Assembly (NCBI GenBank): GCA_025363355.1
Contig: JANYEB010000037.1
Location: forward strand, 1 to 64,000
Direction: 5' to 3'
Source: Chitinophagaceae bacterium
GTDB lineage: Bacteria > Bacteroidota > Bacteroidia > Chitinophagales > Chitinophagaceae
Length of the DNA: 64,000 nucleotides
Below the pieces are notes generated by a model. That model was not told the origin of the DNA. It made no database searches and saw only the letters and a list, made by a program, of their open reading frames with translations. Each line of letters begins with the position of its first letter. Position 1 is the first letter of the stretch. Of the stretch, positions 25,820 through 34,064 are shown in pieces. The position numbers and the translations under genes are program-made.

Positions 25820-27700
25820 TTACGCTAATATTTCACTCAACTCTAACCAACGAAGTTCTTTCTCTTCAAGGATTTGAGCTATTTCGCCAATACGTAAACT
25901 CATTTTATTTATTTCATCAAAACTTAAATTTTCCATTGTTAGTTTATACTCAATTTCTTTTTTCTCAGCTTCAAGTTTTGGCATTTCTTTTTCAAGTTGT
26001 TCAAATTCGTGCTTGTCTTTAAAAGATATTTTTTTATTTGATTTTTGTTGTTCAAAAACTTTTGCTTCTTGCACTTTTGCAGCAGCAACTTGTTTTGTTT
26101 TTGCTGCTTCCTCATCTTGCCAAATTCTATATTGACTATAATTCCCAGGATAATCTCTCACTGAAGCATTGCCTTCAAAAACTAATAAATGGTCAACCAA
26201 TCTATCCATAAAATATCTATCGTGACTTACAATTACAACACAACCAGGGTAATCTTGCAAAAAGTTTTCTAACACAGCCAATGTTGGCAAATCAAGATCG
26301 TTGGTAGGTTCATCTAAAATTAAGAAGTTGGGATTTTTAAATAGAATTGCTAATAGTTGCAAACGCTTTTTTTCTCCTCCACTCAGTGATTGTAAATAAG
26401 TGTATTGCTTTTCTGGGGTAAATAAAAATAACTCTAAAAACTGAGCAGCACTTAAACTTCCACCATTTGCCAAAGGAAAGTTTTCGGCAATATCTTTTAC
26501 ATATTCTATTACTCTAACATTGTCTTTTATTGCTAATCCTTGTTGAGAAAAATTGCCAAAAACAATGGTATCGCCAATGTTTACTTTTCCTGAATCTGGA
26601 GTTTCTAATTCTTGAATAATATTTAAGAAAGTTGATTTTCCAACTCCATTTTTCCCAATGATACCAAGCCTTTCACCTTTATTAAAAGTATAATCAAAGC
26701 CTTTAAGAATTTCTTTTTCGCCATAAGATTTATATACTTTTTTTAGTTCAATTACCTTCCCTCCAATCCTACTCATTTTAATTTGAAGCTGCACTTGGTT
26801 GTCTTCCATTTTTTTGGAAGCTTTATCCTTTATATCATAGAAATTATCTTGTCTGCTTTTGGATTTTGTGGTTCTTGCTTTTGGTTGCTTACGCATCCAC
26901 TCTAGCTCTTTCCTAAACTCACTTTTGGCTTTATCTATGTTAGCTTGTTCGTTTTCTATACGTGCTGCTTTTTTCTCTAAATAATTATCATAATCTCCTT
27001 TGTAAACATATAAATCTTCTCTTTCCAACTCCCAAATTTCGTTACAAACAGCATCTAAAAAATATCTATCGTGGGTAACCATTAACAGCGTTACATTTTC
27101 ACTTAATAAATAATTTTCAAGCCACTCAATCATTTCAACATCTAAATGATTGGTAGGTTCATCCATAATTAGTAAAGTATGATTTTGTTCAAATCCAATA
27201 TCAATCAATGTTCTAGCCAAAGCAACTCGTTTTCTTTGTCCACCACTTAATGTGCTTACAATTTGTTGCAGGTGATGAATATTTAGTTTGCCAAGTATTT
27301 GTTTCACCTTAGCTTCAAAATCCCAAGCCTGCATTTCTTCCATTAATACAATTGCATCTTGAATTGCATCTGTATCGTTTAGTTCTTCAGCTAATTCATA
27401 ACTTCTAATTGCTTTTACAGCAGGATGATTTGCGTGAAGAATATTATCAATAATACTTTTTTCATCTTCTAAATTGGGGTCTTGTTCAAACAAGGCAACA
27501 GTAACCTCTTTATTAATCCATACTTTTCCTTCATCGGCAGTCTCTTGACCAGAAAGAATTTTTAGTAAGGTTGATTTACCGGTTCCATTTCTTGCTATCA
27601 AGGCAATTTTATCTCCTTGAGAAATATGAAAAGTAATATTTGAAAACAATGGCGTAATGCCATAAGATTTTGTGAGTTTTTCTACCGAAACATAATGCAT
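25820..27700 (-). CDS. ABC-F family ATPase (Uup-like)
   Basis: Soluble twin-ATPase protein of 626 residues without membrane segments. ABC-F proteins act on ribosomes or on branched DNA structures. Both halves are complete: Walker A ARNGTGKST and GKNGVGKST, signatures LSGGQRKRVALA and LSGGEKKRLQLL, Walker B MDEPTNHLD and LDEPTNDLD. The ATPases are joined by the charged inter-domain linker and followed by a C-terminal coiled coil (residues about 545-626) as in Uup. Promoter-like TATTTTCG lies 5 nt before the ATG on the minus strand. Confidence 0.92.
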   Translation of the reverse strand: MHYVSVEKLTKSYGITPLFSNITFHISQGDKIALIARNGTGKSTLLKILSGQETADEGKVWINKEVTVALFEQDPNLEDEKSIIDNILHANHPAVKAIRSYELAEELNDTDAIQDAIVLMEEMQAWDFEAKVKQILGKLNIHHLQQIVSTLSGGQRKRVALARTLIDIGFEQNHTLLIMDEPTNHLDVEMIEWLENYLLSENVTLLMVTHDRYFLDAVCNEIWELEREDLYVYKGDYDNYLEKKAARIENEQANIDKAKSEFRKELEWMRKQPKARTTKSKSRQDNFYDIKDKASKKMEDNQVQLQIKMSRIGGKVIELKKVYKSYGEKEILKGFDYTFNKGERLGIIGKNGVGKSTFLNIIQELETPDSGKVNIGDTIVFGNFSQQGLAIKDNVRVIEYVKDIAENFPLANGGSLSAAQFLELFLFTPEKQYTYLQSLSGGEKKRLQLLAILFKNPNFLILDEPTNDLDLPTLAVLENFLQDYPGCVVIVSHDRYFMDRLVDHLLVFEGNASVRDYPGNYSQYRIWQDEEAAKTKQVAAAKVQEAKVFEQQKSNKKISFKDKHEFEQLEKEMPKLEAEKKEIEYKLTMENLSFDEINKMSLRIGEIAQILEEKELRWLELSEILA

Positions 27701-27718
27701 AGCTGCGAAAATAGTTTA

Positions 27719-27752
27719 AGGTTTGAGGTTTAGTGTTTAAAGTTTTTAAAGC
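27719..27752. repeat. simple-sequence GGTTTGAGGTTT-type tract
   Basis: Short direct repeats of the motif GTTTGAGGTTTAGTGTTT between divergent genes, related to the tract inside malQ at 7143-7170. Confidence 0.4.
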
Positions 27753-27794
27753 TTGCGAAATGGGAAATAAAATAATATCAGACTTGATGATTTT

Positions 27795-27802
27795 TATCTT
27801 TG
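27795..27802 (+). promoter_or_regulatory. promoter of the DCC-family gene, -7 element
   Basis: TATCTTTG, an exact TAnnTTTG match. It contains the first possible TTG codon of the following frame, which therefore cannot be the start. Confidence 0.6.
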
Positions 27803-27817
27803 CTTTCTAATAGAAAA

Positions 27818-28222
27818 TTGAAAAAAATTAGTAATATATTATTGTTTGATGGGGTTTGCAATTTATGCAATTCATCTGTAAAATTTGTGTTAAAACACGA
27901 CAAAAGAAAGATAATAAAATTTGCTTCTTTGCAATCAAAAAAAGGCGAGGAATTGCTGCAATTTCATAAAATTTCTCAGCGTTCAATAAACTCTTTTATT
28001 TATTTAAGAGAAGATAAAATAATGCTGAAATCTACAGCAGCACTGTATTTAGCAAAAGATTTAGCAGGACTTTGTAAATTGTTTTTTGTATTTATAATTG
28101 TTCCAAGACCGATAAGAGATTTTGTATATTCAATTATTTCAAAGAACAGATATAAATGGTTTGGCAAAAGTGATTCTTGTATGATTCCCTCTGCTGATTT
28201 TAAAGATAGATTCTTGGTGTAG
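27818..28222 (+). CDS. DCC-family thiol-disulfide oxidoreductase (DUF393)
   Basis: Small thioredoxin-like protein of 134 residues. The family hallmark DxxCxxC is present as DGVCNLCN at the N-terminus, and the C-terminal RDFVYSIISKNRYKWFG segment is typical. No ATG precedes the conserved core. The first TTG lies inside the promoter element, so the second TTG (15 nt after the -7 element) is the likely start. It probably reduces or isomerises disulfides, but its substrate is unknown. Confidence 0.85.
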   Translation: MKKISNILLFDGVCNLCNSSVKFVLKHDKRKIIKFASLQSKKGEELLQFHKISQRSINSFIYLREDKIMLKSTAALYLAKDLAGLCKLFFVFIIVPRPIRDFVYSIISKNRYKWFGKSDSCMIPSADFKDRFLV

Positions 28223-28525
28223 ATGGCATATAGATTTTTAGGAATTCTTTAACATATTCAATTAAACGAATTATAAAAGCTAAGGTCTTTAATACGGGAC
28301 TTTATAAAATAATTTTATAAAAGCAACGGAAAAGAAAAAATGTTCGTCTATATAGTTAGAAGGTTAGAAATCTAAAAGAATATAAAGAACGTAGATAATA
28401 ATAGTGAAAGGGCAATTAAAATTTTAACATTTTGTTGCAGTGTTTTGGCAAAGGTTTTGATAAGTAGTGTTTACAATAAATATTCTAAATATTTATTTTT
28501 CTCATAAGCAGTTAGTTTTGGTTGA
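28223..28525. other. gene-free stretch before a strong terminator
   Basis: About 300 nt without a supportable reading frame, very AT-rich, ending at a terminator on the plus strand. It could be a long 3' UTR of the DCC-family gene or hold a small RNA. I recognise no known RNA family in it. Confidence 0.4.
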
Positions 28526-28558
28526 GGGCTCGATTTCCATCGAGCCCAATCTTTTTTT
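28526..28558 (+). terminator. strong intrinsic terminator (plus strand)
   Basis: GGGCTCGAT and ATCGAGCCC form a perfect 9-bp GC-rich stem with a 4-nt loop, followed by T7. The T-tract is only on the plus side, so it ends a plus-strand transcript. The T-tract runs into the stop codon of the minus-strand amidase gene. Confidence 0.9.
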
Positions 28559-29762
28559 AGTACTTACCCAATTGTATATCTTTCAACCAATCAACTATCC
28601 CTTTGTAAATTTGTGCAGCCGTTTGTGTATGAAATTTTGGGTTCGCTAATTTCTTTTCATCATTGATATTACTTAGAAAACCAACTTCAAGTAAACAATT
28701 TACAAAGTCTGTAGGACCACTTAAACCAAAATTGAAACTGCCAACGTTACCATATTCATCTAATCCAATTTCCTTCATTCTTTTTAATATGGTTTGACTG
28801 ACAGGTCTAAAGCCAATATGTCTGTAAAATGTGCCACAACCTTTTACTTCTTTATCTGAATTTGAATTTAAATGAATGCTAATTAGTAAATCTGGATTGT
28901 TTTGTTGTAAAGAGATGATTCTATCTTTCATTTCTAGTGTTGTGTCAGACTCTCTAGTCATAAAAATATTTTTTACACCTTTAGTTTTTAAATATTTCTG
29001 TAGTTGTTTGGCAAATAACAAAGTATAGGTTTTTTCTAAAATGTTTGTAGTGGTTCCTGCTGCTCCAGAATTTGTTCCTCCGTGTCCTGCATCAATTGCA
29101 ATTTTTATGTTTTTAACATCTAAATTTTTTGGTTGTTGTTTTACCTTAATAATTAGTTGGTTGTTGTTATAGTTTATAGAATAGCCCCAATGTGCTGCGT
29201 GTTTAAGTTCTATAGTTACCAACATTACATCTTCTTCGGTTTGACGATAATAAACGTTTTTAATTTCTTTAAGTGTAGATGGTAATTGTGTTATCCAGTT
29301 TGTATTACTTTGAACACTAAATATTTCTAATTGAATAGCAGCAGGCTCTGTTTGCATCCAAGCTCTATATGGAAGTTTTTCATCCATATTGATAACTACT
29401 ACATCATAAGAACTATCTGTGCCATAAACTCTAAAATTTGCTGTAAGGTGATAGGGCTTTTCTTTTACTGCTGAATCTGGTTTCAAATAAACCTTATCGA
29501 CATAAGCAGAACGATATTTTGAAATTTGTACTTTCCAAGGGCTAACACTTGTATCTGTTACCTTAAACAAAATACCAGTATCTATATAGCCCATTTTGGC
29601 ACCACCAAGTCTATCATCACCTAAACCATATAATAAAGCAGGTAATTTGCCAGTGCTTTTGGCAAAAAAATCTTTTTTTGTTTGAACAATTGGCTGAGTT
29701 GGCTGTGAACAGCCACTATAAAAAAAGCTAATAAGTATCGTGAACAAGTGAATTTTTTTCAT
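28557..29762 (-). CDS. N-acetylmuramoyl-L-alanine amidase lipoprotein (Amidase_3)
   Basis: Zinc amidase that cuts the peptide from muramic acid in peptidoglycan, 401 residues. The N-terminus is a lipoprotein signal with lipobox YSGC. Residues about 25-200 form an AMIN-like or unknown beta domain. The catalytic part shows all zinc and active-site residues: His in DAGHGG, Glu in ILEKTYTL, His in SIHLNSNS, Glu in LEVGFLSN. Likely roles are cell separation and wall turnover, anchored in the envelope. Confidence 0.92.
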   Translation of the reverse strand: MKKIHLFTILISFFYSGCSQPTQPIVQTKKDFFAKSTGKLPALLYGLGDDRLGGAKMGYIDTGILFKVTDTSVSPWKVQISKYRSAYVDKVYLKPDSAVKEKPYHLTANFRVYGTDSSYDVVVINMDEKLPYRAWMQTEPAAIQLEIFSVQSNTNWITQLPSTLKEIKNVYYRQTEEDVMLVTIELKHAAHWGYSINYNNNQLIIKVKQQPKNLDVKNIKIAIDAGHGGTNSGAAGTTTNILEKTYTLLFAKQLQKYLKTKGVKNIFMTRESDTTLEMKDRIISLQQNNPDLLISIHLNSNSDKEVKGCGTFYRHIGFRPVSQTILKRMKEIGLDEYGNVGSFNFGLSGPTDFVNCLLEVGFLSNINDEKKLANPKFHTQTAAQIYKGIVDWLKDIQLGKY

Positions 29763-29862
29763 ACTAGATGTAATTAAATTAGTGAATTAAACCTTAACAA
29801 CGAAGTTATATTGCAACATAACACATAACAAAATATTCTTACCCACTTCATTACTCAAAGCC

Positions 29863-29870
29863 TATTTTTG
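29863..29870 (+). promoter_or_regulatory. promoter of the TPR membrane protein gene, -7 element
   Basis: TATTTTTG, an exact TAnnTTTG match 17 nt before the ATG. The -33 region is not convincing. Confidence 0.5.
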
Positions 29871-29887
29871 CCACCTAAAATTTAAAA

Positions 29888-30538
29888 ATGAAGTTTTATA
29901 ATACGTTGATTCGTTATAGATTTTTTCTTGGACTACTAGCTATTGCTTTGGCTGTTTTAGTTACAGTTAAAGCTGGATTTTGGCCAGCATTTATTTTATA
30001 TTTTGCTGGGGTAATTGCATTGTTTAGTCATTTTTTTATAGGTCCACTAAGACTTGTTCAAGAGCCAATGGAGGAAGGTAGAATTGAAGAAGTGGAGAAA
30101 ATATTAAATAGTATTAAGTTTCCTAATTTGCTGTACAAACCTATTCGCTCTACTTACTATACTTTAAAAGGTAATTTGGCAATGATGAAGCAAGATTTTG
30201 ATGGTGCTGAAAAGCATTTAAAAATGAGTAGTGCTTTAGGCTCACCAATGCCAGAAGCTGAAGGAGCAAATAAACTTCAACTTGGAATGATGAGTTTACA
30301 AAAAGGAGATTTTAAACAAGGAGAAAGTTATATTAGAGCAGCTATCAGATTAGGAATTTCTGACAAAGAAAGTGAAGCAATCGCTTATTTAAGTATGTGC
30401 CAAATATTTATGAATAAACGTGAGTTTAGAGCTGCAAAAGATTACTTTAGAAAAACAAAGGCACTTAAACCAACTGCTAAACAAACATTAGATCAAATTA
30501 AAGAGGTTGAAAAATATATTTCTAGAATGCCAGGATAA
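29888..30538 (+). CDS. membrane-anchored TPR-like protein
   Basis: 216 residues: two N-terminal membrane helices (residues about 10-50), then a helical domain with TPR-like pairs (GNLAMMKQDFDGAEKHLKMS, GMMSLQKGDFKQGESYIRAA, SMCQIFMNKREFRAAKDYFRKT). Such proteins act as scaffolds at the inner membrane. It has its own promoter and terminator, so it is monocistronic. Function is unknown. Confidence 0.75.
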   Translation: MKFYNTLIRYRFFLGLLAIALAVLVTVKAGFWPAFILYFAGVIALFSHFFIGPLRLVQEPMEEGRIEEVEKILNSIKFPNLLYKPIRSTYYTLKGNLAMMKQDFDGAEKHLKMSSALGSPMPEAEGANKLQLGMMSLQKGDFKQGESYIRAAIRLGISDKESEAIAYLSMCQIFMNKREFRAAKDYFRKTKALKPTAKQTLDQIKEVEKYISRMPG

Positions 30539-30559
30539 TTTCCTAATTATACTTTATTA

Positions 30560-30592
30560 AACACCAACCATATAGTTGGTGTTTTTTGTTTT
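30560..30592 (+). terminator. terminator of the TPR-like gene
   Basis: ACACCAAC and GTTGGTGT arms with a 6-nt loop, followed by a T-rich tract (TTTTTGTTTTT). Confidence 0.9.
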
Positions 30593-30627
30593 TAGCAAGT
30601 AATTTGAAACCACATATTTTAGCAGCG

Positions 30628-30912
30628 ATGTTTAAGTATTTGTATTCAAAACTATTAATTGGGTTGATTGCTGTTATTTGTTTATGCACTTCTTGTTAAA
30701 ACAATAATTCCTACACAGATAAACGCTATAAAGCAAGGGTTGATAGTGTTTAGGAACCCATTTTAAAACATTATACAGAAACTTTTTATTTTACTAATAG
30801 CTTAAGAATAATTGATTCTATCTATATCTATAGTAAAGAAAAACATAAAACTATCTTAGATGTTATCATTTTCATTTTCTTAACATTTAAATACTATTTT
30901 ATAAATAGATAA
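30628..30912 (+). pseudogene. decayed small lipoprotein gene
   Basis: An ATG opens a perfect lipoprotein signal (MFKYLYSKLLIG..., ending CTSC), but TAA follows the lipobox Cys directly (30697-30699). The same frame resumes with polar, protein-like sequence (NNNSYTDKRYKARVDSV), meets a TAG (30751-30753), then continues (EPILKHYTETFYFTNS...) to 30912. Two stops in an otherwise sensible frame suggest a pseudogene, perhaps of a lipoprotein or of a sensor like the next gene. The alternative is a free 23-residue peptide. Confidence 0.6.
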
Positions 30913-30928
30913 CATATCAACTTTAAAA

Positions 30929-32989
30929 ATGAGAGTTTTAATATTTAATCTAATTTTCTGCTTCACTTTTATTTCACTTAAAACGGATGCACAGAATAAT
31001 GAACAAATAAGTCAACTTGCAAGAGATTCTATTGCATTTAATAAATTTTCAGATTCCTGTATAGCGAATAATGCAAAAGATTATTTAATTGAGGTTTACG
31101 ATAAATTAATCGTTGATGGTAAACTGGAAACACTACCATCACATCTTCGTTTTTTACAATCGCTATACGCCACTATGGATCATAATAACTACACACAAAA
31201 TAATTATTTTGTGTGTAGTTATATAGGCAGAATTATTTCTAAATATCATCTTGATGAAAACACACCCATCAAATATTTTAACGAGTCAATAAACATTGCT
31301 GAACAACTTCCTAACAAATGCCTAGTGCCTCTAACCTATAAGTATTTAGCATCCTTTTATTCAGATGTTAGACATAATTTATTAAAAACTTATGAGTATA
31401 ACAATATGATGATAGCTTACTTTAAGCAAAATAAAATGAATGGCATTATTGATTGTGGTGTTGATGCCAATATTGGAGCATCGGTAATCAGCTTTTATTT
31501 AGAAGACTATAATAGAGGTATCGCTCAGTTAAACGAAAGTATTGCTATTGTAAAAAAACTGAATAAACCCAAACGACTATATGACCTTTATAAAAGACGA
31601 AGCTTTTATGAAATGGAACTTTTAAGGTATGATGATGTATTAAAAACAATTGATACTGCTGAAATAATTGTTCAAAACCTATCAAATAAACAACAACTTG
31701 GAAATTTTATTAATGCTATCAGATTTAATGTGTTTGCAAATCAAGGGAAGTATGAAGATGCTGCTGAATACTCTAAAGTTATTGATGCAGAACAATTAAA
31801 ACAAGACAATGATGATTATTTTGATTATATGAATAACGTAATTAAAATGAATATTTTTTTTAATCAATTTAAAGATGCAGAAGTTAATATTGAAGGTTAT
31901 TCATCTTTATTAAAGCCCTGGAATATTCAGCGTTGGAGAAAACTATATGAAACAAAATACTTATTAGCAAAAAAAACAAATGATTATCAAACGGCATTAA
32001 ATGCTTATGAAAAGTTTAGATATTACGATGATTCTGTACACAGACAAAAGCAGCATTTGGTTATTATGGATCAGCAAGTAAAATATGAAACAAAGGAAAA
32101 AGATAATTTGTTGAAAGTGGAAATCAACAACAATGCTATATACCGTTTAGTGGTCATTTGTATAAGCTTAATGGCTTGTATTATTATACTCTTGATTTAT
32201 ATAAACTTTAAAAGAAGTAAAAAAAGTGTGAAAAAGCTAACACTATTAAATAACACAGTTAACCAACAAAAAAATCAAGTAGAATTAGCATTAATACAAG
32301 TTGAAAAAGCCAATAAAGACAAGGATAGAATTTTAAATGTTGTGGCTCACGACCTACGAAATCCTATTGGTGCTATTGCTAATTTTTTAGACATTGCACA
32401 AGTTAAATATGAACATAGTGAAGAAGAGGAACAGATATTAAGAACCAGCCAACAAGCAGCAGTTCACTCACTAACATTAATCAATGATTTGCTAGAAGTG
32501 AACCAAATGCAGGAAGGCAATTTAGTAATCAATAAAACCCGGATTGATATTAAACAATTAGCAGAACAGTCTATAGAATACTTACGATATAAAGCCATTG
32601 CAAAACAACAAACTATTATTTTGCAAGCACCAGAGAAAAGTTATTATGTAAATGCAGATGCCGAAAAACTACAAAGAGTTATTTCCAATTTAATAGATAA
32701 TGCTGTTAAGTTTAGTTATATTGGCAAAGAGGTAATGGTAAATATTCATCAACAACAAGAGCAAGTTGAAATTAGCATTACAGATAATGGCGTTGGTATT
32801 CCACCAAACATCATAGAACAATTGTTTACAGCTTCCATCACCGTAAAAAGAAAAGGAACAAATAACGAAAAATCTAATGGATTAGGCTTATCAATTTGTA
32901 AACAAATAATAGAAGCACATAATGGAAAAATATTTGTTGAAAGTATTGAGGGAAAAGGTACTTGCTTTACTGTGCAATTACTTGTTTAA
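30929..32989 (+). CDS. TPR-containing sensor histidine kinase
   Basis: 686 residues: signal peptide (cut near TDAQ), a periplasmic helical region of TPR-like repeats (about 30-395), one membrane helix (about 404-427), a short coiled coil, a HisKA domain with phospho-accepting His474 in VVAHDLRNPIG, and an HATPase_c domain with N box (ISNLIDNAVKFS), G1 box (DNGVGIP) and G2 box (SNGLGLSICKQ). It autophosphorylates and would pass phosphate to a response regulator, plausibly the LytTR protein encoded convergently 42 nt away. A perfect 38-bp palindrome lies in its periplasmic coding region. Confidence 0.92.
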   Translation: MRVLIFNLIFCFTFISLKTDAQNNEQISQLARDSIAFNKFSDSCIANNAKDYLIEVYDKLIVDGKLETLPSHLRFLQSLYATMDHNNYTQNNYFVCSYIGRIISKYHLDENTPIKYFNESINIAEQLPNKCLVPLTYKYLASFYSDVRHNLLKTYEYNNMMIAYFKQNKMNGIIDCGVDANIGASVISFYLEDYNRGIAQLNESIAIVKKLNKPKRLYDLYKRRSFYEMELLRYDDVLKTIDTAEIIVQNLSNKQQLGNFINAIRFNVFANQGKYEDAAEYSKVIDAEQLKQDNDDYFDYMNNVIKMNIFFNQFKDAEVNIEGYSSLLKPWNIQRWRKLYETKYLLAKKTNDYQTALNAYEKFRYYDDSVHRQKQHLVIMDQQVKYETKEKDNLLKVEINNNAIYRLVVICISLMACIIILLIYINFKRSKKSVKKLTLLNNTVNQQKNQVELALIQVEKANKDKDRILNVVAHDLRNPIGAIANFLDIAQVKYEHSEEEEQILRTSQQAAVHSLTLINDLLEVNQMQEGNLVINKTRIDIKQLAEQSIEYLRYKAIAKQQTIILQAPEKSYYVNADAEKLQRVISNLIDNAVKFSYIGKEVMVNIHQQQEQVEISITDNGVGIPPNIIEQLFTASITVKRKGTNNEKSNGLGLSICKQIIEAHNGKIFVESIEGKGTCFTVQLLV
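31185..31222. repeat. perfect 38-bp palindrome inside the kinase gene
   Basis: Sixteen-base arms (ATAACTACACACAAAA and its complement) surround the self-complementary centre TAATTA, so all 38 bases are palindromic. It encodes NNYTQNNYFVCSY in frame. Such length cannot be chance. It may be an inserted element or an mRNA hairpin. Confidence 0.85.
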
Positions 32990-32991
32990 AT

Positions 32992-33024
32992 GAGTTGTCA
33001 ACCTTTTAAAGGTTAGCAATGCTA
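32992..33024. repeat. imperfect hairpin between convergent kinase and regulator genes
   Basis: GTTGTCAACCTT and AAGGTTAGCAAT arms form a hairpin related to the terminator at 34014-34044 (GTTGCCAACCTT... AAGGCTGGCAAC). It probably ends one or both converging transcripts and appears to be another copy of the same repeat family. Confidence 0.5.
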
Positions 33025-33031
33025 AAAAATA

Positions 33032-33784
33032 TTATCCCACTATATTCAATCTTTGCTTTACATCTTTTATGTAGGCTTTTGTAATAGCAATTTTTTTAAT
33101 TGGAGTTGCAATCTCATCTTCATCAATTTCGGTAATGCAACCTATTTGCACGGCTTCGCTTCTGTTTACTTGCAAAAAGGTATCTTGTAAATGTTTAGGC
33201 ACTTGAAACTTTAAAGTCATTGCCAAAGAGCTGCGAACATAGTGTTCTGATTTGTCTTGAAACATAAGCACAGTATAGTTATCGGCAGATGATAATAACA
33301 CTACATCTTTCCACTCCACTCGTTTTAATTTATTTCTTGTTTTAATGAAGAAGAAATCTGCTGCTAGATTTTGCTGCAACGAGCCAGTTTGTTTATTACT
33401 AAAATTTTGAATGGCAGTTTGAATGCAAGCAAACAAGGTTGCTGCATTTGGAGGTTTTACCAAATAAGCAGCAGGATTTGCTTTTATTGCTTCGGCAATA
33501 ATTGCAGTATCTGAAATGCCCGTTATAAAAATAAATGGCAAACGATACAAATTATTAATCATAGCTCCTATTTCAATGCCACTGCGGGTGCCATTCAAAT
33601 CAATATCTACCAGGGCTATGTCAAAATGTTCTTTATTTAAAAAACTAATAGCAGCTTCAAGTGTGTGTGCAATACCTTTTACAGTAAAGCCAAATTCTTT
33701 CAGCATCATGTTCATACTATCGGCTGTTATAGGGTCATCTTCTATTATTAACACTTGTATTTCTTGTAAACTTTCTTGTATCAT
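33032..33784 (-). CDS. LytTR-family response regulator
   Basis: 250 residues: a receiver domain (acidic pocket IIEDD, phospho-acceptor Asp60 in LVDIDLNG, Thr in FITGIS, Lys in YLVKPP) and a C-terminal LytTR DNA-binding domain from about residue 145 (FFIKTRNKLKRVEWKDVVLLSSADNY split over its first strands). LytTR proteins bind paired direct repeats about two helical turns apart. The frame is open 37 codons further upstream, but that part translates a 21-bp DNA repeat also found upstream of another gene. The Met before IQESLQEIQ is therefore the true start. Confidence 0.92.
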   Translation of the reverse strand: MIQESLQEIQVLIIEDDPITADSMNMMLKEFGFTVKGIAHTLEAAISFLNKEHFDIALVDIDLNGTRSGIEIGAMINNLYRLPFIFITGISDTAIIAEAIKANPAAYLVKPPNAATLFACIQTAIQNFSNKQTGSLQQNLAADFFFIKTRNKLKRVEWKDVVLLSSADNYTVLMFQDKSEHYVRSSLAMTLKFQVPKHLQDTFLQVNRSEAVQIGCITEIDEDEIATPIKKIAITKAYIKDVKQRLNIVG

Positions 33785-33839
33785 TTGTGTTTTTTTAGAA
33801 ACTGCAAAGTACAGGCAATATAGCTGCCACCATTTTTTT

Positions 33840-33890
33840 TCATCTACAAAAAATGATGTTTCATCCACAAAAAAAGACTGTTCATCACCA
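33840..33890 (-). promoter_or_regulatory. LytTR binding-site array upstream of the regulator's own gene
   Basis: Three direct repeats begin at 33840, 33861 and 33882, exactly 21 bp apart: TCATCTACAAAAAATG, TCATCCACAAAAAAAG and the weaker TCATCACCAAAC. The gene-proximal copy ends near the expected -33 region of a promoter (TATATTGC or TACTTTGC on the minus strand). Spacing and layout fit LytTR sites and suggest autoregulation. Confidence 0.65.
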
Positions 33891-33969
33891 AACATTAAAA
33901 AATAATAACTGGTTGTAGCAATTTTAACTTCTCATTAAAATTGTTAATTAATAGAGAGGTTAATTAACA

Positions 33970-34005
33970 GCCCCTTAAGGCGTAACTGCTTTAGGGGTTT
34001 TTTTT
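33970..34005 (+). terminator. orphan plus-strand terminator
   Basis: CCCCTTAA and TTTAGGGG arms (one mismatch) around an 11-nt loop, followed by T8. No plus-strand gene ends here, so it may stop read-through or end an unannotated small RNA. Confidence 0.55.
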
Positions 34006-34006
34006 C

Positions 34007-34044
34007 AAAAAAAGAGTTGCCAACCTTCAAAAGGCTGGCAACTC
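34007..34044 (-). terminator. terminator of the DUF6261-like gene
   Basis: GAGTTGCCAACCTT and AAGGCTGGCAACTC form a 14-bp stem with one G-T position and a 3-nt loop. On the minus strand it is followed by T7. It lies 20 nt after the stop. Confidence 0.88.
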
Positions 34045-34064
34045 TTTGTAAAACGCTATATAAC

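Noticed and set aside
29800-29823. Inverted repeat GTTATAT/ACATAAC between the amidase and TPR genes
   Set aside because: Short, imperfect and AT-rich, so within chance expectation. No regulator is linked.
33785-33895. Longer N-terminus for the LytTR regulator
   Set aside because: The extra residues (VDETSFF-type heptads) are just the translation of a 21-bp DNA repeat that also occurs in the non-coding region before the secreted-protein gene. The receiver domain begins right after the chosen Met.
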